From contig JAQXHB010000020.1 of NCBI GenBank assembly GCA_029007015.1, positions 1 to 33,332 of the forward strand: a stretch of DNA of 33,332 nt, read 5' to 3'. Positions 7,807 through 16,726 of the stretch are shown here, in pieces (the first letter of the stretch is position 1; every line of letters begins with the position of its first letter). The DNA comes from Bacillota bacterium. GTDB lineage: Bacteria > Bacillota > Clostridia > Oscillospirales > Acutalibacteraceae. The position numbers and the translations under genes were made by a program. Under the pieces are notes generated by a model. The model had not been told where the DNA came from. It worked only from the letters and a program-made list of their open reading frames with translations, and made no database searches.

Positions 7807-8663
7807 CACTTGGCAAAAATACAGACATACTTATCGTTGGCCTTGGACTTATCGGCGGCAGTTACGCCGATGGGCTGACCAAGGGCGGATACAAGGTGCG
7901 TGCCATCACCGCCGACAAGGGCGACATCGACTACGCCGTCGGCCGCGGAATGATAACCGGCGGCTCTGACGAGGTCACCGCCGACACTGTCGGTACGGCC
8001 GATATCATCATATTTGCTCTTTATCCGCATATCTTTGTTGAGTGGATAGAGAAGTACGGTCATCTGATAAAACCGGGCGCCGTCATCACCGATGTTACCG
8101 GTGTCAAGAGCGCCATTGTCGATAAGGTGCAGTCCATTCTGCCCGACGGTGTCGAGTTTATCGCCGCGCACCCTATGGCCGGCAGAGAGGTCAGCGGGGT
8201 AAAAAACGCGAGCGCCGACATATTCCGCGCCGCCAACTACATAGTCGTGCCGACCGAGCGCAACACCGACGGGGCGATTGAGATTTGCAAACAACTGGGG
8301 CACATTCTGGGGTTCAAGGACATTTCGGTGCTGTCGCCGGAGGAGCATGACGAAATGGTAGCATTTCTCTCACAGTTGACCCACTGCATTGCCGTAACGC
8401 TGATGTGCTGTAATCAGAGCGAGGGGCTTGAGAGATACACCGGCGACTCCTTTCGCGATTTGACACGCATTGCGCGCATCAATGATGAGATGTGGAGCGA
8501 ACTGTTTTTGCTCAACCGCGACAAGTTGCTGTACGAAATGGAGCAGTTCAGCCAGGCGTTCAGCCAACTGCGCTGCTATATGATAAAGGGCGACCGCGAG
8601 GGCATACGGCAAATGATGCGTACATCGGCTGAGCGCCGCCGACTGTTTGATAAGATTGATTGA
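7803..8663 (+). CDS. tyrA: Prephenate dehydrogenase
   Basis: This 286-residue enzyme has an N-terminal Rossmann fold with LIVGLGLIGGSYADGL (GxGxxG at residues 13-18), VTDVTGVKSAIV, the substrate loop AAHPMAGREVSG, and the helical C-terminal domain with SQLTHCIAVTL, YTGDSFRDLTRIARIN and ELFLLNRDKL. It oxidatively decarboxylates prephenate to 4-hydroxyphenylpyruvate, the Tyr branch. There is no C-terminal ACT domain, unlike many Bacillus TyrA proteins. Tyr control may therefore rest mainly on the tyrosine-rich leader peptide of this operon, which is my inference. Its start overlaps aroA by four bases. Confidence 0.95.
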   Translation: MTLGKNTDILIVGLGLIGGSYADGLTKGGYKVRAITADKGDIDYAVGRGMITGGSDEVTADTVGTADIIIFALYPHIFVEWIEKYGHLIKPGAVITDVTGVKSAIVDKVQSILPDGVEFIAAHPMAGREVSGVKNASADIFRAANYIVVPTERNTDGAIEICKQLGHILGFKDISVLSPEEHDEMVAFLSQLTHCIAVTLMCCNQSEGLERYTGDSFRDLTRIARINDEMWSELFLLNRDKLLYEMEQFSQAFSQLRCYMIKGDREGIRQMMRTSAERRRLFDKID

Positions 8664-8674
8664 GGTGAAACGAT

Positions 8675-9706
8675 ATGAATATGGAATTTGTCAGAAAACT
8701 GCCCATACCGCAGGAAATTAAAAAGCAGTACCCTGTCAGCGAGCAGATGGCGCTCATCAAAAATGAGCGCGACAAGCAACTGGCCGATGTGTTCAGCGGC
8801 AAGTCGGATAAGTTTTTGCTCGTCATCGGCCCGTGCTCGGCCGACCGCGAGGATGCGGTGCTCGACTACATTTCCCGTCTGCGCCGTGTTGCTGATAGCG
8901 TGAGTGATAAACTGATAATTGTGCCGCGCGTATATACCAACAAGCCGCGCACCACCGGCTCGGGATACAAGGGCATGCTTCATCAGCCTGACCCGCATGA
9001 AAAGCCGGAGTTGCTCAAGGGGATTGTGGCCATTCGCCGTCTGCACATGCTGGCGCTTGAACAGTACGGTTTCACCTGCGCCGATGAGATGCTGTATCCT
9101 GAAAATCACCGCTATCTGTCCGACCTGCTGGCATATGTTGCCGTAGGCGCGCGATCGGTTGAAAATCAGCAGCACCGTCTGACGGCCAGCGGCCTGAATG
9201 TGCCTGTGGGCATGAAAAATCCGACCGGCGGCGATATGACCATCATGATGAACGCCGTGAATGCCGCCCAACATGCACACACATTCATTTACCGCGGGTG
9301 GGAGGTGCACAGCAGCGGCAATCCATACGCCCATGCCATTTTGCGCGGTTACATCGACTTTTCCGGCAAGTGCGTGTCCAACTATCATTATGAGGATTTG
9401 ATAAATCTGCACAATCTGTATATGCAGTCGGGGCTGGTTAATCCGGCTGTTGTCGTCGACGCCAATCACGCAAATTCGGGCAAAAAGTACCTTGAACAGA
9501 TACGCATTGCAAAGGATGTCGTATACAGCCGCAACCATAATGATGACTTGCGGAAAATGGTCAAGGGCATCATGATAGAGAGTTACATCGAGGACGGTTC
9601 GCAGAAAATCGGTGACGATATATACGGCTGTTCGATAACCGACCCCTGCCTGGGCTGGGAAAAGACCGAGCGGCTCATTTACGACATTGCCGATACTCTC
9701 AAGTAA
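8675..9706 (+). CDS. aroF: 3-deoxy-7-phosphoheptulonate (DAHP) synthase, AroFGH type
   Basis: The 343-residue protein matches the E. coli AroF/G/H class: LLVIGPCSADRED, IIVPRVYTNKPRTTGSGYKGMLHQPDP, TCADEMLYPENHRYLSDLLAYVAVGARSVENQQHR, PVGMKNPTGGD, VVVDANHANSGKKY and IMIESYIEDGSQKIG. It condenses PEP with erythrose-4-phosphate, the entry to the shikimate pathway, yet it is the last gene of the operon. Enzymes of this class are normally feedback inhibited by one aromatic amino acid; which one cannot be read here. GAGGTGA at 8662-8668 precedes ATG 8675, overlapping the tyrA stop, and a terminator follows. Confidence 0.95.
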   Translation: MNMEFVRKLPIPQEIKKQYPVSEQMALIKNERDKQLADVFSGKSDKFLLVIGPCSADREDAVLDYISRLRRVADSVSDKLIIVPRVYTNKPRTTGSGYKGMLHQPDPHEKPELLKGIVAIRRLHMLALEQYGFTCADEMLYPENHRYLSDLLAYVAVGARSVENQQHRLTASGLNVPVGMKNPTGGDMTIMMNAVNAAQHAHTFIYRGWEVHSSGNPYAHAILRGYIDFSGKCVSNYHYEDLINLHNLYMQSGLVNPAVVVDANHANSGKKYLEQIRIAKDVVYSRNHNDDLRKMVKGIMIESYIEDGSQKIGDDIYGCSITDPCLGWEKTERLIYDIADTLK

Positions 9707-9740
9707 ACTGCCTTCTGCAAAAGACAATACTTGCAGTTGA

Positions 9741-9777
9741 AAAATTCACCTTGCTGTGCGGCGGGGTGAATTTTTTT
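9741..9777 (+). terminator. Terminator of the aromatic operon
   Basis: A perfect 9-bp stem, AAATTCACC (9742-9750) with GGTGAATTT (9765-9773), encloses a GC-rich loop and is followed by a T run to 9777. It lies 35 bp past the DAHP synthase stop codon. Confidence 0.88.
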
Positions 9778-9812
9778 CATCGGGATGATTTTATAAACAC
9801 ACCTGAAAATAA

Positions 9813-9841
9813 TTGAAAAAAATGTTGCATTGTGATACAAT
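9813..9841 (+). promoter_or_regulatory. Promoter of the recJ-relA operon
   Basis: TTGAAA (9813-9818) and TACAAT (9836-9841) have a 17-bp spacer, with an extended -10 TG at 9833-9834. Transcription would begin near 9848, about 25 nt ahead of recJ. Confidence 0.78.
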
Positions 9842-9872
9842 AAAATTGTATTGCTATTAAAGGAGTGAGCCG

Positions 9873-11900
9873 ATGAGCCGAAAAATGTGGCAGGTTGCCG
9901 CGTGCAACAAGGAACTGGCGCGCAGATTGGCCGATGAATGTGGCATCGACCTGTTGGTTGCGCTCATACTGACCGGCCGCGGCTGTACCGACTCATTTGA
10001 GATAGAGGAACTTTTGTCTGACGACCAGCCGCTCGGTGACCCATATGAACTGCCTGATATGGACAAGGCGGTCGAGTGCATCGAGGCGGCCATTCATTTA
10101 CACAGGCGCATAGCCGTTTACGGCGATTACGATGCCGACGGCGTCACTTCGACTGCCATGATGTACAGTTACCTTGTCAGCCGAGGCGCCGATGTTATGT
10201 ACTATGTGCCCGAGCGCGATGAGGGCTACGGCATGAACAAAGCGGCGGTAGACAGTTTGCACAGCGACGGCGTCAAACTGATAATCACCGTCGACAACGG
10301 TATCATGGCCTTTGATGAGATTGAATATGCGTCGCAACTGGGCATTGATACCGTAGTTACCGACCATCATTTGCCGGGTGATACACTGCCGTCGGCGGTG
10401 GCTGTGGTCGACCCGCACCGCCGCGACTGCGACATAACCTTCCGCAACTATTCGGGTGCCGGAGTGGCATTCAAGGTCATTTGCGCCATGGAGAACAGTG
10501 ATGGCAGTGAGATTTACGGCCGTTACGGGGATTTGGCGGCCGTCGGCACCATTGCCGATGTTATGCCGCTGACCGGCGAGAACAGAACTATTGTCAAAAA
10601 CGGCTTGCGTTACATTGCCGGCGGCCGCGTCGGTATTACCGAGCTTATACGGGCGGCCGGTCTTGACCGTCGGCCAATGAGTTCGAGCAGTGTTTCGTTT
10701 GGTATAGCGCCGCGGCTGAATGCCGCCGGCCGCGTGGGCAAGTGCATACGAGCGGTGCGGCTTCTGCTCGAAAACGACCGCGCCGACGCCGCCCAATTGG
10801 CCGACGAAATCAACGCTGACAATGTATCGCGCCAGAGCATTGAGCGCGCGATAACCGACGAGGCGGTGGCAATTATTGAGCAAAACGGTCTGATGTACGA
10901 CCGCGTCATAGTGGTGGACGGCACCGGCTGGCACCACGGCGTTATCGGAATAGTAGCCGCGCGTATATGCGAGCGGTACGGCCGCCCGACGGTCGTTTTG
11001 TGCCATGAGGACGGCGTGGCGAGCGGGTCGGCGCGCAGTGTCGGCAACTTTTCGATTTATGAGGCGATAACCGCCTGCGACCGACTGCTTACCCGCTACG
11101 GCGGCCATGAGCAGGCGGCCGGCGTTACTCTGCCGAGCGACAGTGTGGGTGAGTTCCGCCGCCGCATAAATCAATACGCCGCCGAGCGATATGACGATAT
11201 GCCCTTTGACATCATACATATTGACTGCAAACTCAGCCTTTCGGCGTTCACTGTCAATATGGTCGAGTCGCTCGATGTGCTGGCTCCGTTTGGCGCCGGC
11301 AATCGGTCACCCGTTTTCGGTATGTTCGGCGTGCGGCTTGAGCGCATTACCGCCGTCGGTGACGGCAAACATTTGCGCCTTGAGGTATCTAAAAACGGCC
11401 TGTCTGCTACCGTTATGTACTTTTCTCACAGCGAGGCGTCATTTGGCTATCGCGCGGGCATGATGCTTGATTTGGCCGTCGCCGCCGATATCAGCGAATA
11501 TGCCGGCCGCAAGCAGGTGACACTGAATGTAAAGGCGGCGCGGCTGTCCGGCTATGACGATGACATTATTCTGTCTGATATACGGCTTTATGAGCGCATA
11601 CGCAGGGGTGAGCCGCTGTCGTGCGAGCAAGCTTCGCGCGCGGCTGTCTGCCGTGAGGGTGTTGCGGCTGTTTACCGCGCCGTGCGAGGCGGCTTTGCCG
11701 GCGAGGACGAGGCTTTGCGCGCGACACTGCCGCAGTTGAGTTTGCTGAATGTTAACATGGCGCTCGATGTTCTCAGTGAAATAGGCGTAATCAATTTGAC
11801 CCGCCGCGGCAGTGTTTTGACCGTCCGTCCGGTCAGCGTCAGCGGCAAAATGGAACTTACTGCGTCAGATACATTCAGACAATTTGCTAAGGGGGTATAG
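9873..11900 (+). CDS. recJ: Single-stranded-DNA-specific 5'-3' exonuclease RecJ
   Basis: This 675-residue DHH-family phosphoesterase carries AVYGDYDADGVTSTAM (motif I, residues 81-96), TVDNGI, VTDHHLPGD (DHH at 164-166) and VVDPHR for metal binding. The DHHA1 region has GWHHGVIGIVAARICERYGRP and YGGHEQAAG. The remainder fits the OB-like and C-terminal parts of Firmicutes RecJ. RecJ degrades single strands 5' to 3' in recombinational and mismatch repair. GGAG at 9861-9864 supports the ATG at 9873. It is first in a run with relA, dtd, an MBL-fold hydrolase and hemZ; in B. subtilis apt usually lies between recJ and relA, and it is absent here. Confidence 0.95.
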   Translation: MSRKMWQVAACNKELARRLADECGIDLLVALILTGRGCTDSFEIEELLSDDQPLGDPYELPDMDKAVECIEAAIHLHRRIAVYGDYDADGVTSTAMMYSYLVSRGADVMYYVPERDEGYGMNKAAVDSLHSDGVKLIITVDNGIMAFDEIEYASQLGIDTVVTDHHLPGDTLPSAVAVVDPHRRDCDITFRNYSGAGVAFKVICAMENSDGSEIYGRYGDLAAVGTIADVMPLTGENRTIVKNGLRYIAGGRVGITELIRAAGLDRRPMSSSSVSFGIAPRLNAAGRVGKCIRAVRLLLENDRADAAQLADEINADNVSRQSIERAITDEAVAIIEQNGLMYDRVIVVDGTGWHHGVIGIVAARICERYGRPTVVLCHEDGVASGSARSVGNFSIYEAITACDRLLTRYGGHEQAAGVTLPSDSVGEFRRRINQYAAERYDDMPFDIIHIDCKLSLSAFTVNMVESLDVLAPFGAGNRSPVFGMFGVRLERITAVGDGKHLRLEVSKNGLSATVMYFSHSEASFGYRAGMMLDLAVAADISEYAGRKQVTLNVKAARLSGYDDDIILSDIRLYERIRRGEPLSCEQASRAAVCREGVAAVYRAVRGGFAGEDEALRATLPQLSLLNVNMALDVLSEIGVINLTRRGSVLTVRPVSVSGKMELTASDTFRQFAKGV

Positions 11901-11903
11901 AAA

Positions 11904-14096
11904 ATGGATACAGTGCGAAACGGCTCACTTGATGAGTTGCTCGATATACTGAAATCGCAGGGCGGCAACTACGACATTGATTTGATAACAAAGGCGTACA
12001 ATGCCTGCAAGCGTGCCCATGAAGGGCAGGTCCGTCTGTCGGGCGAGCCATTTTATATCCACCCGTTTTCGGTGGCATGTATCATCGCCGGTATGGGCAT
12101 GGACAGCGAGTCGATTGCTGCCGCACTGCTGCACGATACGGCTGAGGATACTGCCATGACCATCGAGGACATACGGCGTGAGTTCGGCAACAGCATCATG
12201 CTGATGGTCGACGGCGTTACCAAGATGGGCAAGTTGTCGGTTGCTTCCAAGGAACAGCAGCAGGCCGAAAACATACGCAAAATGATGCTGGCTATGGCCG
12301 AGGATATCCGCGTAATCATTATCAAACTGGCCGACCGCCTGCACAATATGCGCACCATTGATGCGCAAAGCCCAATTAAGATTTTGGAAAAATCGCTCGA
12401 GACGCTGGAGGTTTATGCTCCCATAGCCCACCGGCTCGGTATCCGCGCGGTCAAAGAGGAACTGGAAGACTTGTCCATCAAGCACCTTGACCCCATCGGC
12501 TACAACGAGATTGAGCAAAAACTGGAGCAAAACCGCGAGTACCGCGCTCGCATTGTTGAGAGCATCAAGCAAAAACTGACCGACCGTCTGGCCGGCGTGA
12601 TAGATAACATGCAGATAGAGGGGCGGGTTAAATCCATCCACGGCATCTACCGCAAGATGTTTATGCAGGGCAAACAGTTTGAAGAGATATACGACATCTA
12701 CGCCGTGCGCGTGATAGTCAATACAATAAACGACTGCTACAATGTTTTGGGCATGGTGCATGAAATGTTCCGCCCCATACCCGGCCGCTTCAAGGACTAC
12801 ATCTCGACGCCCAAGGCCAACATGTATCAGTCGCTCCACACCACCGTTATCACTGGTGACGGCGCGCCCTTTGAGGTGCAGATACGCACATGGGATATGC
12901 ATCACACCGCCGAATACGGAATTGCCGCCCACTGGAAATATAAGGACGGTGTAAGCCGCTCTGACGAGCGGTTTGAGAAGCGTCTGTCGTGGATACGCCA
13001 GATGCTTGAAAATCAAAAAGAGGCCGACGATGTCGAAGAAATTGTCCGCACCATCAAAACCGACCTTGCACCTGATGATGTCTTTTGCATGACGCCCAAA
13101 GGGGATGTCATCAGCCTGCCGGCCGGTTCGACCGTCATCGACTTTGCCTATGCCATACACTCTGCTGTCGGCAACCGCATGACCGGTGCCAAGGTTGACG
13201 GGCGCATTGTGCCCCTCGACCACAAGGTGCAGACGGGCGAGGTTATCGAGATAATCACTTCGTCGCAGACCGACCGCGGCCCCAACCGCGACTGGCTGAA
13301 CATTGTCAAGACGAGTGAAGCGCGCACCAAGATACGCGGCTGGTTTAAAAAGGAAAGACTGGCCGAGAATATCGAGCAGGGGCGTGCCGCCGTCGAGCAC
13401 GAACTGTCGCGCAACGGCATCAGACTGCCCGATGAGGAAATGCAGCAGTTCTTAAATCAGGTGGTACAGCACCAGCACTGCAACGATATCAACGATTTTT
13501 ATGCCAAGGTGGGCTACGGCGGCATATCCATTACACGGCTGATGCCGCGGCTGAAAGAGGACTACAACAAAATCGTTCATTCGGGCGACAAGGTTGATGT
13601 TCAGGAACTTGTAAGCCAGCGCCAGCGCTCCACACATACCAAAGAGGGAATTGTTGTCGAGGGCATCGACAACTGTTTGGTTAAGTTGTCGCGCTGCTGT
13701 ACGCCTATACCGGGAGACAGCATAATCGGATTTATCACCCGCGGTCACGGCGTGTCAATTCACAAGCGTGACTGCGTAAATGTTCCGCATGATTTAAGCA
13801 GTTGCGAGGAGCCTGACCGCTGGGTGCCGGCCCACTGGGATGCGTCAAATACAGGCTCGTTTGATTCGACCATTCACATCAGTGCCTTTAACCGCGACGG
13901 CGTTTTGGCCGATGTAACGGTGGCGATTGTCAATATGCGAGTGCCTCTCCACTCGGTAAATGCACGCGAAACGAAGAACGGCAACTGCGCCATTGATGTC
14001 ACTGTGCGTGTCGAAAGTGTCGAGCACTTGCAGTCGATTGTGACCAAGTTGTCCAAAATAAACGGAGTGTTTTCTGTAGACAGAGGTGCGCTATGA
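11904..14096 (+). CDS. relA: Bifunctional (p)ppGpp synthetase/hydrolase (RelA/SpoT family)
   Basis: This 730-residue long RSH protein starts three bases after recJ. The N-terminal HD hydrolase domain has HPFSVACIIAGMG and LLHDTAEDT (His77-Asp78 and Glu81-Asp82). The synthetase domain has YAVRVIV, PGRFKDYISTPKANMYQSLHT and EVQIRTWDMHHTAEYGIAAHWKYK. The RFKD motif (295-298) is of the RXKD class typical of bifunctional enzymes rather than the EXDD of synthesis-only RelA. A TGS domain (VFCMTPKGDVISLPAGSTVIDFAYAIH), a CC/zinc-finger region with CCTPIPGD, and a C-terminal ACT domain follow. It makes and degrades the stringent-response alarmone on ribosomes. Its stop overlaps the dtd start by four bases. 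Confidence 0.96.
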   Translation: MDTVRNGSLDELLDILKSQGGNYDIDLITKAYNACKRAHEGQVRLSGEPFYIHPFSVACIIAGMGMDSESIAAALLHDTAEDTAMTIEDIRREFGNSIMLMVDGVTKMGKLSVASKEQQQAENIRKMMLAMAEDIRVIIIKLADRLHNMRTIDAQSPIKILEKSLETLEVYAPIAHRLGIRAVKEELEDLSIKHLDPIGYNEIEQKLEQNREYRARIVESIKQKLTDRLAGVIDNMQIEGRVKSIHGIYRKMFMQGKQFEEIYDIYAVRVIVNTINDCYNVLGMVHEMFRPIPGRFKDYISTPKANMYQSLHTTVITGDGAPFEVQIRTWDMHHTAEYGIAAHWKYKDGVSRSDERFEKRLSWIRQMLENQKEADDVEEIVRTIKTDLAPDDVFCMTPKGDVISLPAGSTVIDFAYAIHSAVGNRMTGAKVDGRIVPLDHKVQTGEVIEIITSSQTDRGPNRDWLNIVKTSEARTKIRGWFKKERLAENIEQGRAAVEHELSRNGIRLPDEEMQQFLNQVVQHQHCNDINDFYAKVGYGGISITRLMPRLKEDYNKIVHSGDKVDVQELVSQRQRSTHTKEGIVVEGIDNCLVKLSRCCTPIPGDSIIGFITRGHGVSIHKRDCVNVPHDLSSCEEPDRWVPAHWDASNTGSFDSTIHISAFNRDGVLADVTVAIVNMRVPLHSVNARETKNGNCAIDVTVRVESVEHLQSIVTKLSKINGVFSVDRGAL

Positions 14097-14566
14097 GGTG
14101 CGTTATTCAGCGGGTCAGCAGGGCTTCGGTCACCGCTGACGGAGTGCCGTCGGGGTCAATCGGGCGCGGACTGCTCTTGCTCGTCGGCGTCGGTGAGGGA
14201 GACAGTGAGGCCGAGGCTGACCGCCTGGCGGCCAAGATTGCGGCAATGCGCATATTCTGCGATGACGCCGAGCGGCTCAATTTGAGTCTTACCGATACCG
14301 GCTTGTCGGCACTGGCAGTGTCCAATTTCACACTTTATGCCGACTGCCGCCGCGGCAACCGCCCGTCGTTTACCGCCGCGTGTGCGCCCGATAGGGCCAA
14401 TGAACTGTACGAGTATTTTTGCGGCCGTCTGCGCGACTGCGGCGTGGCCGATGTACAAAAAGGTGTGTTCGGAGCCGATATGACCATTGATATGCAGGCC
14501 GACGGCCCCATAACTATTGTGCTCGACACCGACCGCCTCAAGGAGAAACAGCGAGATGCACATTGA
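14093..14566 (+). CDS. dtd: D-aminoacyl-tRNA deacylase
   Basis: At 157 residues, beginning MRCVIQRVSRASVTADG and containing GRGLLLLVGVGEGD and AAKIAAMRIF, this is clearly DTD. The family hydrolyses D-aminoacyl-tRNAs, notably D-Tyr-tRNA, and achiral mischarged Gly-tRNA. Two signature motifs deviate. The usual SQFTLYAD reads SNFTLYAD, and the usual NxGP(V/F)T reads ADGPIT. Both lie near the active-site groove, so activity or specificity may be shifted, although NRPSFTAA is kept. It overlaps relA by four bases and the next gene by eleven. Position directly after relA is typical of Firmicutes. Confidence 0.93.
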   Translation: MRCVIQRVSRASVTADGVPSGSIGRGLLLLVGVGEGDSEAEADRLAAKIAAMRIFCDDAERLNLSLTDTGLSALAVSNFTLYADCRRGNRPSFTAACAPDRANELYEYFCGRLRDCGVADVQKGVFGADMTIDMQADGPITIVLDTDRLKEKQRDAH

Positions 14567-15182
14567 ACGGTTTGATACCGGCGCTTTGGGCGCCAACTGC
14601 TATATAATCGAGAGTGACGGTCATTACATGGCCGTCGATGTGGGCAGTCCGCAGGGTGCGGCCATCGACCGCCTGGCACAACTGGGCAGTGCGGTGGAAC
14701 TCATTGTGCTGACCCACCGCCATTTTGACCATGTCATGGGCGTGGCCGAGGCGGTGAGGCTGACCGGCGCCAAGGTGGCTGTGCATGAACTTGACCAATG
14801 CGGACTTTTGAGCGGCGATGACAGTCTGTATAGCCGCTACCGCCGCATGCTTAACGCCGAAAACGAGTGTTGCAGCGCCGACATTCTGCTGCACGACGGC
14901 GACAGTATAAAACTCGGCGGCACCGAGTTTGAGGTCATTCATACGCCGGGACATACCGAGGGCGGAATCTGCCTTTACGGGTGCGGCATTTTGCTGTCGG
15001 GAGATACCCTCTTTAACGCCTCTATCGGGCGAACCGACTTTCCGACCGGCGATGATATGGCCATGCAGAGTTCACTGCGGCGGCTGTGCGCATTGCCGGG
15101 TGATACGGTCGTTTACCCCGGCCACGGCGAGAGCACAACCATCGGGCACGAGGCCGCCTCTAACCCTTATATAATCAGGTGA
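14556..15182 (+). CDS. Metallo-beta-lactamase-fold hydrolase (glyoxalase II/YcbL-like)
   Basis: The 208-residue protein has the MBL metal motif THRHFDHVMG, then TPGHTEGGICLY, LSGDTLF and YPGHGEST, the pattern of small glyoxalase II-like hydrolases that bind two metals. The chosen ATG 14556 lies inside the dtd end (11-bp overlap), preceded by AAGGAGA at 14540-14546, and gives the normal N-terminus MHIERFDTGALGANCYII. A start further upstream would add unrelated residues. Proteins of this subfamily often stand beside relA, dtd and hemZ in Firmicutes. The substrate is not known; a thioester such as S-lactoylglutathione is only one possibility, and Clostridia often lack glutathione. Confidence 0.88.
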   Translation: MHIERFDTGALGANCYIIESDGHYMAVDVGSPQGAAIDRLAQLGSAVELIVLTHRHFDHVMGVAEAVRLTGAKVAVHELDQCGLLSGDDSLYSRYRRMLNAENECCSADILLHDGDSIKLGGTEFEVIHTPGHTEGGICLYGCGILLSGDTLFNASIGRTDFPTGDDMAMQSSLRRLCALPGDTVVYPGHGESTTIGHEAASNPYIIR

Positions 15183-15187
15183 CACAC

Positions 15188-16642
15188 TTGAAACTAATCA
15201 TCATCAATCACAACTATAAATACGAACTGGAAAATATATGCCGGCTGTTCTTTCCGTTTGAGCGGGTGGAGGTGTTCACCGAGCCGCAACCGTGCGACGG
15301 AATGACAGCCGTAACCGAGGTGGCATCGGACAGCCTGAGGGTCAGTCTGACCGCCGGCGGGTTTGATAAGTGCATGAGTGATGCCCTAAAGCCCGATACA
15401 TCGGGCGACGAGGTCGAGCGGCGGCTGGCGGTTATGCTGTATAAACTGCTGTGCGACTGTACCGGTATGCACCACAAGTGGGGCATACTGACAGGCGTGC
15501 GTCCGGGCAAACTCATGCGCCGCCTGCAGACCGATTTGGGTGATGCGGCGGCCGAGGAGTGGTTTTCAAAGGCGCTCATGGTCAGCGACGAAAAGATTGC
15601 TCTTTGCCGCCGCGCCGCCGAAAACGAGGAGCGCATAATTGCCATGAGCGGCGAGCGAGATTTTTCGCTTTATATCAGTGTGCCGTTCTGCCCCAGCAGA
15701 TGCAGTTACTGCTCCTTTGTTTCCCATTCGGTTGAGCGCTCATTTTCACTGCTTCAGGACTATGTTTCACTGCTGCTCAAAGAAATCGAGCAGACGGGTG
15801 ATATTGCGCGCCGACTGGGACTCAGACTGCACACTGTCTATTTCGGCGGCGGCACGCCCACCGTCCTGTCGGCCGAGCAACTGACAGCCGTAATGGCGGC
15901 TGTCAGGCGGTGCTTTGATATGTCGCACTGTGCCGAGTGGACGGTTGAAGCCGGCCGCCCCGATACCATTACGCGCGACAAACTCATGGCCATCAAAGCG
16001 GGCGGCGCCACGCGCATCAGCATCAATCCGCAGACCATGAACGACGCTGTGCTCGAGACCATAGGGCGGCGCCACACGGCGCAGCAGACGGTTGACGCTT
16101 TCGCTCTGGCGCGCGAGTGCGGATTTGACAATATCAACATGGATTTGATTGCCGGTCTGCCGGGAGACAGCATTGAGAGTTACCGCGACACGGTGGCCAA
16201 AATAATGTCGCTCGGCCCCGAGAGCGTTACGGTGCACGCGCTGTCCATGAAGCGCGCGTCTGCAATGACGACCGGCGGCGACCTGCCCGAGGCGGAGCGC
16301 GGCCGATTGGCCGACAGCATGATAACCTACGGCTCATCGGTCTTTGAGCAAAACGGATACGAGCCCTACTACCTCTACCGCCAGAGCAAGACGGTCGGCA
16401 ACCTTGAAAACACCGGCTTTTGCAAGCCGGGCACCGAGTGCCTTTACAACATCTACATCATGGATGAGACCCATTCGATACTGGCATGCGGCGGCTCGGC
16501 GGTGACCAAACTGCGCGCACCCGACGGTTATATTGAGCGCATATTCAATTTCAAGTACCCTTATGAATATGTAAACCGGTTTGATGAAATAATCGCGCGC
16601 AAGAGCGGCATAGAGCCTTTTTACGCCGAGCATTTTAAATAG
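15188..16642 (+). CDS. hemZ: HemZ-type radical SAM protein (coproporphyrinogen dehydrogenase-like)
   Basis: This 484-residue protein carries the radical SAM cluster motif FCPSRCSYC (Cys168, Cys172, Cys175), then YFGGGTPTVLSAEQL, TVEAGRPDTI, RISINPQTMND and NMDLIAGLPGDS, as in HemN/HemZ proteins. An N-terminal extension beginning KLIIINHNYKYELENICRLFFP is typical of HemZ. I prefer the TTG start at 15188, because AGGTGA (15177-15182) lies 5 bp ahead of it; the alternative GTG at 15179 sits within that sequence. True HemZ would act in anaerobic oxidative decarboxylation of coproporphyrinogen III, but no other haem gene is in view. A role outside haem synthesis is therefore possible. It is last in the recJ-relA run. 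Confidence 0.88.
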   Translation: MKLIIINHNYKYELENICRLFFPFERVEVFTEPQPCDGMTAVTEVASDSLRVSLTAGGFDKCMSDALKPDTSGDEVERRLAVMLYKLLCDCTGMHHKWGILTGVRPGKLMRRLQTDLGDAAAEEWFSKALMVSDEKIALCRRAAENEERIIAMSGERDFSLYISVPFCPSRCSYCSFVSHSVERSFSLLQDYVSLLLKEIEQTGDIARRLGLRLHTVYFGGGTPTVLSAEQLTAVMAAVRRCFDMSHCAEWTVEAGRPDTITRDKLMAIKAGGATRISINPQTMNDAVLETIGRRHTAQQTVDAFALARECGFDNINMDLIAGLPGDSIESYRDTVAKIMSLGPESVTVHALSMKRASAMTTGGDLPEAERGRLADSMITYGSSVFEQNGYEPYYLYRQSKTVGNLENTGFCKPGTECLYNIYIMDETHSILACGGSAVTKLRAPDGYIERIFNFKYPYEYVNRFDEIIARKSGIEPFYAEHFK

Positions 16643-16671
16643 TTGCCATTTTCTCAGAAATGGAGTATAAT
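16643..16671 (+). promoter_or_regulatory. Promoter of the zinc-ribbon protein gene
   Basis: TTGCCA (16643-16648) starts one base after the hemZ stop, with TATAAT (16666-16671) after a 17-bp spacer. The start point would be near 16678, followed by a 49-nt leader with AAAGGAG ahead of ATG 16727. Confidence 0.72.
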
Positions 16672-16726
16672 AATCATCAGGGTTAGGCAAAATAAACCTG
16701 AATTAAATTTAAAGGAGTGTTTGTTT

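Noticed and set aside
8576..9727. Long minus-strand open frame (383 residues) opposite DAHP synthase
   Set aside because: It is a shadow frame caused by the codon bias of the + strand gene, with no recognisable motif or ribosome-binding site.
11925..13400. Minus-strand open frame of 491 residues opposite relA
   Set aside because: The + strand RelA has full domain motifs; the antisense product shows no protein-family features.
16643..16726. Upstream extension of the zinc-ribbon protein
   Set aside because: The open frame crosses the promoter and a good Shine-Dalgarno, and the extra residues (SIIIIRVRQ-like) are not expected; the start at 16727 is better.
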